Shown: positions 11,219 to 21,043 of the stretch, piece by piece
How positions within the stretch are numbered: position 1 is the first letter of the stretch
Layout: each line of letters starts with the position of its first letter
Source of the DNA: Impatiens glandulifera
Lineage: Eukaryota > Streptophyta > Magnoliopsida > Ericales > Balsaminaceae
Length of the DNA: 64,000 nucleotides
Direction: 5' to 3'
Assembly (NCBI RefSeq): GCF_907164915.1
Contig: NC_061862.1
Coordinates: forward strand, 62,335,910-62,399,909
Translations under genes and position numbers: made by a program
The notes under the pieces: model-generated
What the model was told of the DNA's origin: nothing
Database searches by the model: none
Seen by the model: the letters and a program-made list of their open reading frames with translations, nothing else

Positions 11219-11610
11219 GGGGAAATTTGATAAAATGACCCTACTAAAGGGCCTAAATCCAAAAAATGACCCTGCTTGATATAGTTTGCAAAAAGGGCCT
11301 TTTTTCCTTACGAAAAGTTTGTAATCCCCCTCGCGCGACCAATTTACCGCTCAATTACGAGAAATATCACTCTCGTGTTTTCATCTAAAATGCGTGAGTT
11401 CATAAACGCGTGAGTGGTATTTCTCGTCTTTCCATTTGCGAGAAATACCACTCACGTGTTTCATCTAAAACGCGTTTATGAACTCACGCGTTTTAGATGA
11501 AAACGCGAGAGTGATATTTCTCGTTTTTCATCGTATATATAATTTTTTCCCTAATTAAAAAAAACCCCATTCACGAATCTTGACTCTCTCACTTTCCACT
11601 CCGACTTCCA
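11219..11610. repeat. Left TIR of the MULE
   Basis: It matches the reverse complement of 14634-14892 from the end through the sequence ACGAATCT(T/C)GACTCTCTCACTTTCCAC. It is longer than the right TIR because of an extra palindromic block (11358-11523). Confidence 0.85.
11358..11523. repeat. Long imperfect palindrome in the left TIR
   Basis: CGAGAAATATCACTCTCG at the left mirrors CGAGAGTGATATTTCTCG at the right. The arms continue inward through TTTTCATCTAAAA and CGCGTGAG to an inner pair GTGGTATTTCTCG / CGAGAAATACCAC around 11411-11446, with a loop near 11430. The single-copy form of this block is in the right TIR. Confidence 0.85.
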
Positions 11611-12318
11611 ACTTTGTCTTTACAACTCTCGACTTTCCATTCCAACTTCCATTCATCGGTCAACTCTCATCATCGTTCGTCGTCCGTCTTTTCGATCATA
11701 TATTCAGGTGATTTTAGGGATTAGGGTTTAGGTTTAGGTTTAATCTGTAATGTTCTCATTATTCTATCGTTTATATTGATGGATATTGATGTATAATCCT
11801 TAACTTTTAGGGTTCATGTATCTTTTAGGGTTTATGTGTGTATATAATATTATTTATCCAATGTTCTTCACTCACGAGTATTATATTAGTGTTCTTATTC
11901 TGCATGCACGCATTTCTTGTTTATTCTTTCACGAGTATTGTACCTATATGTTGCTTTCACGAGCATTGTACCTATATGTTGCTTTCACGAGCATTGTACT
12001 TTGACGGACGATTTGCTAATGAGATTTGCAAATGAAATCATGATTGTGACAGAGATTGTAACAAATGCTAGTTTCCAAATAAGCTTATGTGATAAAATTT
12101 TAAGTGATCAAATATGCTCATAATATAATATCCAGATTATGAAAGGAAAACATATTATACCATCACACACATGCCTGATTAAAGTGAAACAAAGAATGCA
12201 AACATATAGAATTTTCGTGTATTCTTTGATGTTGCTTACTTGAGTTGTTATGTTATATAGTTTAGGTAATTATAATGTTCTGGAGTTGCTTACTCCAATG
12301 TTGTTCCTTGTTTTGTAG

Positions 12319-13023
12319 ATGGAGTCCACCATAATTCCTGAGTTTGCTGGTAGGGTCTCATAGAAAACCAATATCTCAAACATTGTCACCAAGTTTGCTG
12401 CAATGGATCTAATGGAAAGGGTAGAGCAAACTCAATTCTGATTTTTATTCAAAAGATCCACGTTACTGCGGTTCTCAAGAACGATAATACACCAAATGCT
12501 CATCAGGAAGAGCAGCTCAAATTCTATGGAGATGAAGTTCCTTGTCAATGGAGAGGAACTGTGCTTCGAGATAAAGGAGTTTGCATTGGTCACATGCCTC
12601 AATTTTGGGAGATTCCCTACGGTGGAACCCATTTTCAATGAAGTTGAAGAATGTCCACCTTTGGTTGTCAAATATTTTAAAATTAATCAACTTGTTAGAA
12701 CAACAGACCTTCATTCAAAATTTGTGTCCTGCTCTGATAAGGAAGATACACGGAAATTGGGGATGGTATACCTGATTTGCCAATATCTCTTCGCCCTTGA
12801 CCCAAAGAGGATAATAAATATCAAACTCCTCAGCATGGTTGAAGACATCGACACTTTCCTCAAATTTTCATGGGGAAAGTTGTCCTTTAGGGAAACCATA
12901 AATGGTTTGAACAGGAACCTTGATCACTACAGGTTGCTATATTTAGAGAAGAAGAAAGCCATGGGGAAGAAGAACAAAGACAAGAATGTCGATGTTTTCC
13001 TAGACCTCCAAGCCTTATTATAA
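12319..13023 (+). pseudogene. DUF1985-like MULE-associated protein, broken
   Basis: ATG at 12319; one frame runs to the stop at 13021-13023 but contains TAG at 12361-12363 and a TGA near 12438. The stretch with MKFLVNGEELCFEIKEFALV followed by C-L-N-F-G is the typical DUF1985 signature (x-F-x-x-x-G-x-x-x-x-F-x-x-x-EFA-x-x-T-G-L-x-C). The downstream helical part is also consistent with it. In other plants DUF1985 proteins ride in MULEs, often fused to a Ulp1-like SUMO protease; no protease part is seen here and the protein stops early after a Lys-rich tail. A diverged second copy of its first 80 bp lies at 14158-14235. Confidence 0.65.
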
Positions 13024-13222
13024 CTCATCTTTATTCTATAACTTCTATGCATGTCTTCCATTATTCTCTTAAGCATGTGGTCATGATGATGGTCCATGTA
13101 CTTGTTCTTCATGCATTCCCCAATAACCCATGATGGTGTTTGCCTTTCATTCTATTGCATTTTCATAATTGAACATGTATGATCTTTTACAAATTTCCAA
13201 TCTCAAACATTTCCGGAGATTT

Positions 13223-14101
13223 TTATTTCACAACACGCAATCTCCACTTGCAATTCTGATCCAAACATTTCACCACCAAAATATCTTTTTTTGACTTCGC
13301 CACTTTGAATTCAAAATGATTAGCCATCGCATATTTATGTAACCTCAGTTGAAGTTCTCTTTTATTCTCAAACAACGAACTGACTTCAATTTCGCAAGTT
13401 AATGCCTCAAGTATCGGATTTTCAATGTTTGGTATGTTACTAGCAACCCAATCACTGCATCTTGTTTGGAACCCAATCCTAGGATCCCAAGCATTGCTTG
13501 GATTGGTACTAGCAACCCAAGAAGCACTAGTAGGTTGGGTAATATGAACCCAATCATCATCCCCCTCATTTAGACGCAAACATGGTTCATCTTCAATGTC
13601 ATTTTCAGTTTCAAAGACAGCATCCTACTGCTTCGGAAATACGTCAGGATCATCAATATCTAGAACCACTACACTTTCTTGAGTTGGATTTGTTGAATTT
13701 CTAGGTAGTGAATTCTCTACTAAGGATACACACAATGGAGTGCGGTTGTGGACTGAAACTACTTTATGTAAAAAGAACTCCACATCCACATCTTTTTTTA
13801 TATCAGTTATATAAGAAAATTTGACATTCATGCCTGGAGTATTATACTTGGATTGAAGCAATAAATCATATTTAGATTTGTCAACATCAGTAGTAGAATA
13901 AATTAGATCAACTAATTGGGCATAAGTAGAATTTCTTGGAACATTCAAACCGCTGTTTGACTTTGAATAAAAATGAGTAACATCATCAGTAATTTTCCAC
14001 TCTCCATCAAAGTAAAGAATTACTTGAGCTACAATTGAAAATAGTTCAACAACATTACAAGAATTACGCGTATTGTAATGTTCTGTTGTTGCCTCACTCA
14101 C
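13223..14101 (-). pseudogene. Truncated MuDRA-type transposase (N-terminal and DNA-binding part only)
   Basis: The frame reads from ATG 14101 to 13223 with one in-frame stop (13625-13627). The N-terminus (VILYFDGEWKI, YAQLVDLIY) matches the usual plant MULE transposase start. The C-terminal part (FENKRELQLRLHKYAMANHF, then KSKKDILVVKCLDQNCKWRL) is the MuDR DNA-binding domain with its CxxxxCxWRL signature. It stops right there (about 290 codons against more than 600 in full proteins), so the DDE catalytic domain and SWIM zinc finger are missing. It cannot catalyse transposition. Confidence 0.8.
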
Positions 14102-14633
14102 GATTTTTACTTACTTTGGTTGTTGCTTTTTGAAGATGGCGTGAACCATAACCGAGGAGGAGTTTGCTGGTAGATTTTCAGGAAATCCAATGCAACAACT
14201 TTTCCAGAAGTTTGCTGCAATGGATTTAATGGGATAGGAGCCCCTTATCCAATAGGTCCATTGAAGAAAACTTGTGTACAATTCTTGGCACATTGTATTT
14301 CCATGAAACATACCAGCAAATTCCTCCTTAGTGAGTATTTCGCGTGAGTGAGCAAAATACGCGTGAGTGAGAAAAATACGTGTAACATCTGTCTTTGTTC
14401 ATATAACATAGTATTGATTCACATTCATTCCGGAGTTATCGAATACAACCTAGCTATACTATAATATAACCAACCTAGTGTTCATAATCACTAAAGAACA
14501 TGAAATAAACATACTCATTTTGAGAACGAATAGTAGTGGGTCACGACTTCAAACGGAGAGGTCGTGGTCGTAGTCGTCAACTACTGCTCGTGGTCGTGGT
14601 CTTCAAGGGAGTAGGGTTTGAGAGTAGAGTCGA

Positions 14634-14892
14634 AGTGGAAAGTGAGAGAGTCGAGATTCGTGAATTGTTTTTTTAAAATTAGGGATTTTTTTTATATATA
14701 ACTGATATCACTCACGCGTTTTAGATGAAAATGCGAGAGTAATATTTCTCGTAATTGAGTAGTAAATTGGTCGTGCGAGGGGCAATACGGACTTTTCGCA
14801 GGGCAAAAATACCCTTTTTATAAAATATATCAAGTAGGGTCTTTTTTTGGATTTAGGCCCTTTAGTAGGATCATTTCATCAAATTTCTCATC
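14634..14892. repeat. Right TIR of the MULE
   Basis: Inverted copy of the left TIR without the extra palindrome. Its outer end touches the solo LTR target duplication TCATC (14888-14892). Confidence 0.85.
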
Positions 14893-16425
14893 TTGTGAGA
14901 GATTAAGATATGTTTCTATTCTTCGTAAATCTTCGCAAGCTCTTGAACAAGTTCAAGTGCGGAACTGCTGGCTAGATTTGAAGCGTCGGATGAATGAAAG
15001 CAAGGAACAGAAAGGAAATAACATAACGAGTTTTTATGGATGTTCGGAGATAAAAACTCATACTTCACCAAATCTTCTGTTTCCAGAATGATGTTTACTA
15101 GAAGGCTTTGATTTATACAACAACTGCACAAACCTAGTCAGAAAACACATGACTTAACAATCGTCTGTTTCTAAACTCCTAGCTAACTCTCTGTTGAATA
15201 GAACAACCTCTGTTCAACTTACAACACTAAAATTTTACACAAAAAGAACAGTAGATGAATTATAGAATAATCTCAGGGAGAGTGAGTACAACGCTTAATG
15301 ATTCTTAATTCGTACAGAGTGTTCAGTGAGCAAGAATTCAAGAACCGAGAAAGAGATACGTCTGTTGTCCTTGGATAGCTATATATACTTAAAATCGCAC
15401 CAACGTTCGAATCTTCCTTTCGGACACGTGTCAACTATCAGATGGATGGACGCCAATAGTACAAGGTCGTATAGTAGAGGATATGTGTTTGATCGTGGGC
15501 GTACAGATTGTACTATAGAATATTTCCAAGAACGTGGTGTACGTGACGATACAGAACGTGAACTAGAATATTTGAATACGTGACACCTGTGCAATATAAG
15601 CGTGTTCAGCTATCTGGAAAGACGGCTGATAAGGAGTTGCTGATTGCCAAGCTGATGAGCTGAGTAGATAGTCAGATGCCTCTTCAGACGACTGTTGAAG
15701 CACGACATCAGACGCTTTTTTAGACTACACGTCTGAAGTTAGACGACGTCTACTCACGCACTTCTTCAGACCACGTCTGATGAAGTTAGACGACATCTAT
15801 TTGCGCATTACTTCAGACCACGTCTGATGTAATTTAGACGACGTATACTCGCGCATTACTTTAGACCACGTCTGATGTAATTTAGACGACGTCTACTCGC
15901 GCATTACTTCAGACCACGTCTGATGTAATTTAGACGACGCATACTCGCGCATTACTTCATACCACGTCTGATGTAATTTAGACGACGTCTACTCGCGCAT
16001 TACTTCAGACCACGTTTGTTGTAATTTAGACGACGTCTACTCGCGCATTACTTCAGACCACGTCTGATGTAATTTAGACGACGTCTACTCGCGCATTACT
16101 TCAGACCACGTCTGATGTAATTTAGACGACGTCTACTCGCGCATTACTTCAGACCACGTCTGATGTAATTTAGACGACGTCTACTCGCGCATTACTTCAG
16201 ACCACGTCTGATGTAATTTAGACGACGTCTACTCGCGCATTACTTTAGACCACGTCTGATATAATTTAGGCGACGTCTACTTGTGCATTACTTCAAACCA
16301 CGTCCGATGTAATTTAGACGATGTCTATATGCGCTTGCTTCAGACTGCGTCCGAAGATACATACTTTTTTAGATTTGTACCTGCAACGAAGACAAATTAT
16401 CCAACTTAGTTTTGTTCAGACCACA
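14893..16425 (-). repeat. Solo LTR (minus orientation) carrying a 48-bp satellite
   Basis: TCATC flanks both sides (14888-14892 and 16426-16430). The ends are roughly TGTGAG... and ...ACCACA, with a one-base uncertainty on the left. The strip 14935-15090 shares a block with the two other LTR families here (reverse complement CTCCGAACATCCATAAA and the ttgaacaagttcaagtgcgg motif shared with 45480-45500). There is no PBS, PPT or coding sequence, so it is an LTR left by recombination. The ORFs within it look like chance. Confidence 0.7.
15690..16340. repeat. 48-bp tandem palindromic satellite
   Basis: The unit is about 48 bp: CAGACCACGTCTGATGTAAT followed by TTAGACGACGTCTACTCGCG and CATTACTT. 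About eleven to twelve head-to-tail copies lie between 15740 and 16320, most differing at few positions. Both halves contain AGAC...GTCT inverted repeats, the same theme as the TAGACG arrays of the 178-10111 element but with a different unit. Confidence 0.92.
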
Positions 16426-16439
16426 TCATCAAATTATGT

Positions 16440-17445
16440 CGTATTGATTTAATCTTATTCTCTTAAGATTATTAAATCATTTTTTCTTAATTAATTATTT
16501 CTCATTTAATTAATTTTTTTTTCTTTATTTGTAAAATTAGTTTACAATGATTATTTGTATACATGCCAGTTATCCAAAACATTATAAAATCTAATATATT
16601 ATCTATTATATCGAAACTATTATTCAGGTAGAATTGTGAGAGACAGTATATATGATTTTAGGTCAACTTATTAGATAATTAGAGACTCTATTAACATTAA
16701 AAAAAATATAGTATAATCGATTTAATATCATTGAATTTAAATTTATCAAAAAAAATCAACTCAAATTGAATTCGTTATGATTAATAAGAAACAGTCACCA
16801 GGTTTAATACTCGTTATCCAATATAAAAACTGTTTATGGAAACTTGCTGCTAATTTTTAACAAAGCTAGTAGCAAAACTTATGAAGAAAACTAATCAAGG
16901 TAAAAAATTAACAAAAATGAAAAGTTTAAAGATAAGAATGAACTTTATGTCAATATTAATTATCGGATTTCTACTTTTTCTCATGACTCACGACAAATGC
17001 AGCAAAAGGACAACCGTTCGTCAATTACCAATCTCTAATTATTAGGCCTTGTTTGGATGCCAATCCATCTCACATAGTCACATAGACTACACTCTTTATT
17101 CTTCCATTTCTGCTTCCACCTTAAGAGAACCGACCCCATTAATGTCAGACACCTGTTTATCTCTTCTTCTTCCTCCTCTCCCATTTCTTCATAAATGCTC
17201 ATCACCTTCCTTTATCTCTGCTTCAACTACCTCCATTATAGGCTATAACTCAACTTCTTCCCATTCCTGAGCCGGGTTTTTCCTGAAAGGAACAAACAAA
17301 CTTCCTTAGACTTAGATTCTTATAAACACGGGTCATCGCTGAAGATTTCGGTCCACTAATTCCAGGTTCTCCATCTCTCTGCTCTATCTTCTTTATTTGT
17401 TCATCTGGGTCTTTGTTTACTAGTGGGGTCCTGTAAATCCACTCA
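16440..17445. other. Upstream region of the LRR gene
   Basis: AT-rich to about 16990, then a CT-rich stretch (17090-17260) typical of a plant 5' flank or leader. No TATA box that I would defend and no other gene. Confidence 0.5.
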
Positions 17446-20400
17446 ATGGGTAACATTGTCTGGTTTCTTACACTATTTCTATCATGGGTATCCTTTATTC
17501 CCGACATCCACGGATTACAAACGTTCCAAACTCAACTTCTTCTCCAATTAAGGAAACATTTGGAGTATCCATGGCCGTTGGACACTTGGGAAAACGATAA
17601 TGGAGAAGATGTGTGTAGATTACCGGCAACTCAACATATGAGCATAGTTTGTGATGGAGATTCAGTCACAGAGCTTAAAATAATGGGGGGGAGACTTTCA
17701 AATGTAACGGATTTTCATGGATTTGCAATTCCAAACCAGACATTATCACAGAGTTTCTCAATTGATTCATTTGTTACTACATTAACTAGGCTATCTTCTT
17801 TAAAGGTTCTTACTTTAGTGTCATTAGGGATCTGGGGTAAATTACCTGATAAAATCCATCGTTTATCGTCGACTCTTGAATTTCTCGACATGAGTTCTAA
17901 TTTCCTTTATGGGGAAATCCCACCTGAGTTTTCTAGATTGGTGAATCTTCAAAGCTTGACATTTGATAGCAACTTCATTAATGATACAGTTCCAGAATGG
18001 TTAAGTTCTTTCTCAAACCTAACTTATTTAAGCTTGAAGAACAATATGTTCAAAGGGGAAATTCCATCTTCATTATGCAAAATGACATCTCTTAATACAA
18101 TTTCCTTTTCCCACAATCAACTCTCCGGCAAATTACCCGATTTCGCCACGTTAACGAATCTACACCTGTTGGATTTGAGAGAGAATCAGTTCGATTCAGA
18201 ACTCCCATTGATTCCCACAGGACTAACCACTCTTCTTCTCAGCAAGAACTCCATCTCCGGTGAGATTCCACCATCATTTGGAAAGCTCAATCAGCTTCAA
18301 CATCTCGATTTATCTTACAATTCTCTAACTGGAACGCCACTTTCAGCTTTATTCTCGTTGCCCAACATCAGTTATCTCAACTTAGCGTCCAATAAGCTAT
18401 CGGGTTCGTTTCCTGATCGGTTAACCTGTGGAAATGAACTTGGTTTCGTCGATATTTCTTCAAACAGATTGATGGGTTCACTTCCTAATTGCCTTGGAAA
18501 CAACAAAGTTGTGAAATTTGAATGGAATTGTTTCTCTTTACATACTCAACAACGACAGTATCCAGAATCGCACTGCAAAGTGGCTGATATTGAGAAGAAA
18601 AAAGCTTCTAAATGGCGTTTAATTGGCATCATTGGAGGTATTGTTTTGTTAATATTAGTGTTGGCTCCAGCCATTGTTCTTCTTCTGCATAGAAGAAGGT
18701 TATGTATTCAGAATCGGTCGAGCCAGCATCAGAATTATATGCAGGAAAACTCTGTTGCTGGGATTTCATCTGAACTACTTGCAAATGCAAGTAAGAATCC
18801 ATCATATCTGTTGGTTATCCATAAGAAGAAGAGATGAAAGTGTCTAATTAACACATTTTTTGTGCAATTTTTTCTTCAGGATTCATTTCTCAAGCATCAA
18901 AACTAGGAGCACAAGGTGCTCCAACTTATAGGTCTTTCTCCTTTGAAGAAATGGAAGAAGCCACCAACAATTTCGATAAGTCCACATTCCTAGGAGAGGG
19001 TTCCCTCGGAAAGGTACACAATGTCTTGTTAGTTTCTATTCTTTATTGACCATAATAATTGCTGAAACATACATGGATCAGTAACGAAGGATGGTTCATT
19101 AAAACGTTCTTCGGATCTTTGTTTGATCTTGGATCTCTCGGTTCTGAATCTGGATATGTAAAAAAGCGATCTTTCTGGATTGTCTGATGTGAGGATTAGA
19201 ACCCTCTATCGATAATCCTTGAAGGTTTTTTGAGAGAGCACAAACCTCTGCCTCTACTTTATACTATTTTTTACATACTTATTATAGATGTTCACATAGA
19301 CATTTAAACTTTATATTTTAATAGATCACTTTAATTTGACTTCATCTTTATTATGTTAACAACCAATATAAAATTAATTTGAACATATTGAACTAGATGT
19401 TAACTTAGCATTCCTAATTGTATGACTAATATTGATGACTCCAGGTTTATAAGGGAAGGCTAGAGAATGGAACTTATGTGGCCATTCGAGTCTTAGCTCC
19501 AGCCCGAAAATACTCAATTCGCAACCTAAAGGTCCGTTTGGATTTGCTTTCAAAGCTTCGCCATCCAAACCTTGTCAGTCTGTTGGGCCATTGCATAGAT
19601 GGTTCTAACTCTCAAGATGATTCCATCATCAACAGAATTTTCCTAGTACAAGAATATGTTCCAAACGGAAATTTTCATTCTCATCTTTCAGGTTTGTGCA
19701 TGTACAAAAAAGAGAAAAAAAAACATGCATTTTCTAGTGCTTAACCATTTTCCAAAAATGTTGACAGAAACCTCTCCTGAGAAGGCACTTATGTGGTCTG
19801 ATAGATTAGCAATTCTAATTGGAGTGGCAAAGGCTGTGCATTTTCTACATACAGGAGTGCCTGCTTCGGTTAGTAATAGGTTGAAGTCGAATAACATATT
19901 GATTGACGAACATAGGATTGCCAAACTCAGTGACTATGGAATGTCGATCATGACAGAAGATTTTGAAAAACTTGAGGTATCATATGATTTAGTACTTTTA
20001 CTTACTCCTATGTTCTTCTTTACTTTATTTGCTAGGTTAGTTTTAACATACAAATCTCATTGTGTCTTATTGTAGGGAAAAGCAGACATGTCTAAGTCAT
20101 GGTAAGCATTTTGTCTTAGCCAGATATTTTTTCATTCTCGATGACAAAAGTTATGGACAATTCATTAACATGACTAAAAAATAATAAATCAAAAGTCTCA
20201 AGTTCGATTCTCACTTAAAACATCTTAATTTGAAGTGAGGTTATGACATTAGAAAAAAGAAAATAATATGCTTAAAAACAGCTAGACTGGAGTGGATCTG
20301 AGTTAGAATGGAAAAACATTATTAAATTTGTATATATATATATATATATATATAATTAAGATATATTCATACCATTATTTGAATTAATATTTGAATGAGA

Positions 20401-21043
20401 TATTTGAAAAATAAATAAATAAATTTAGAATTTTTGGTTTTCAAACCTATATAGAGGTCCGGATTTGGGGTGATAATAAAAAAAGGTTTTATGAGTAGAA
20501 GTTCGACATGCATGAAACACTTTTTCTTGTTATTTGGTCTCATTTTCTTTTTGAGAAGATTAATCGTCTATTGTAACAGGCATATGAGTAAGATAGAAGA
20601 CGATGTATACAAGTTCGGGTTCATATTACTTGAATCGCTGGTCGGGCCAACTGCCAACGCTAAAGGAGAAGCATTTTTGTTAAATGAAATGGTACAATAT
20701 TCTTATTTAAAAAAACAGTTATTTGTATGAAATAAACTGCTTACTAGTTAACCAATCCAAAACTGTCCCAAGAATTATTTTTAACTTCATTTTCTTTTGG
20801 TTACAGACATCGTTTGGCAGCCAAAGCCACGATGGGCGAGGAAAAATAGTGGATCCAATCGTGTTAAGTACAAGCGTGCAAGAGTCACTATCAATAGTGA
20901 TATCCATCACGAACAAATGCATATCACCTGAATCGTCTGTTCGGCCTTCCTTCGAAGATGTTCTTTGGAATTTGCAGTACGCAGCGCAAGTCCAGGCTAG
21001 TGCAGACGCAGATCAAAAGTCTGATACTGCTTCCCAATCATAG
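17446..21043 (+). CDS. Probable inactive LRR receptor-like kinase (At3g03770-type)
   Basis: Seven coding exons with GT-AG borders in phase: 17446-18790, 18880-19013, 19445-19691, 19768-19976, 20076-20101, 20580-20691, 20807-21043; 769 residues. Order: signal peptide (about 1-23, hydrophobic WFLTLFLSWVSFI), LRR N-cap (QLLLQLRKHLEYP), about nine LRRs (100-350), transmembrane helix (about 391-413, IIGGIVLLILVLAPAIVLLL), juxtamembrane, kinase fold. The glycine loop is LGEGSLGK, the VAIK lysine is Arg (YVAIRVL), the HRD region is replaced (SVSNRLKSNNIL) and DFG is DYG, so it is a pseudokinase by sequence, as is usual in this subfamily. It should be a plasma-membrane signalling partner without phosphotransfer; ligand unknown. 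The start is chosen because the signal peptide follows at once. Intron 2 holds a piece of LTR. Confidence 0.9.
19027..19420. repeat. Diverged LTR fragment in intron 2 of the LRR gene
   Basis: It begins TGTTAG and shares the segments tggttcattaa-cgttcttcg, tatcgata, and tttatactttaatagatcact with the LTR pair at 25726-26951. The right end does not show the expected TTCCAACA, so it is partial or badly eroded. It is intronic and does not touch the splice sites at 19014 and 19444. Confidence 0.6.

Larger units (their letters stand above)
11219..14892. mobile_element. Mutator-like element (MULE) with long TIRs
   Basis: The ends are long inverted repeats: 11219-11610 (GGGGAAATTTGATAAAATGA...) and 14634-14892 (reverse complement GATGAGAAATTTGATGAAAT...). 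Allowing for the solo LTR inserted at the right edge (14893-16425 plus its 5-bp duplication), flanking 9-mers TAATTATGT (11210-11218) and AAATTATGT (16431-16439) match at 8 of 9 positions, as expected for a MULE target duplication. Inside are a DUF1985-like frame on plus and an N-terminal MuDRA-type transposase remnant on minus, with their 3' ends facing each other. The catalytic part of the transposase is absent, so the element is non-autonomous. Confidence 0.85.

Noticed and set aside
11711..11742. Telomere-like TTTAGGG-type repeats, also at 37069-37085
   Set aside because: Only two or three units and imperfect; better read as short telo-box motifs near gene leaders or ends than as telomeric DNA.
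12927..13112. Short minus-strand frame opposite the DUF1985 end
   Set aside because: Shadow of the Lys-rich tail on the plus strand.
15326..15583. 85-residue ORF near the solo LTR satellite
   Set aside because: Lies within the LTR and overlaps an equally long frame on the other strand; no recognisable product.
15740..16320. Regular 48-bp repeats resembling a CRISPR array
   Set aside because: Head-to-tail satellite without unique spacers, inside a plant LTR.
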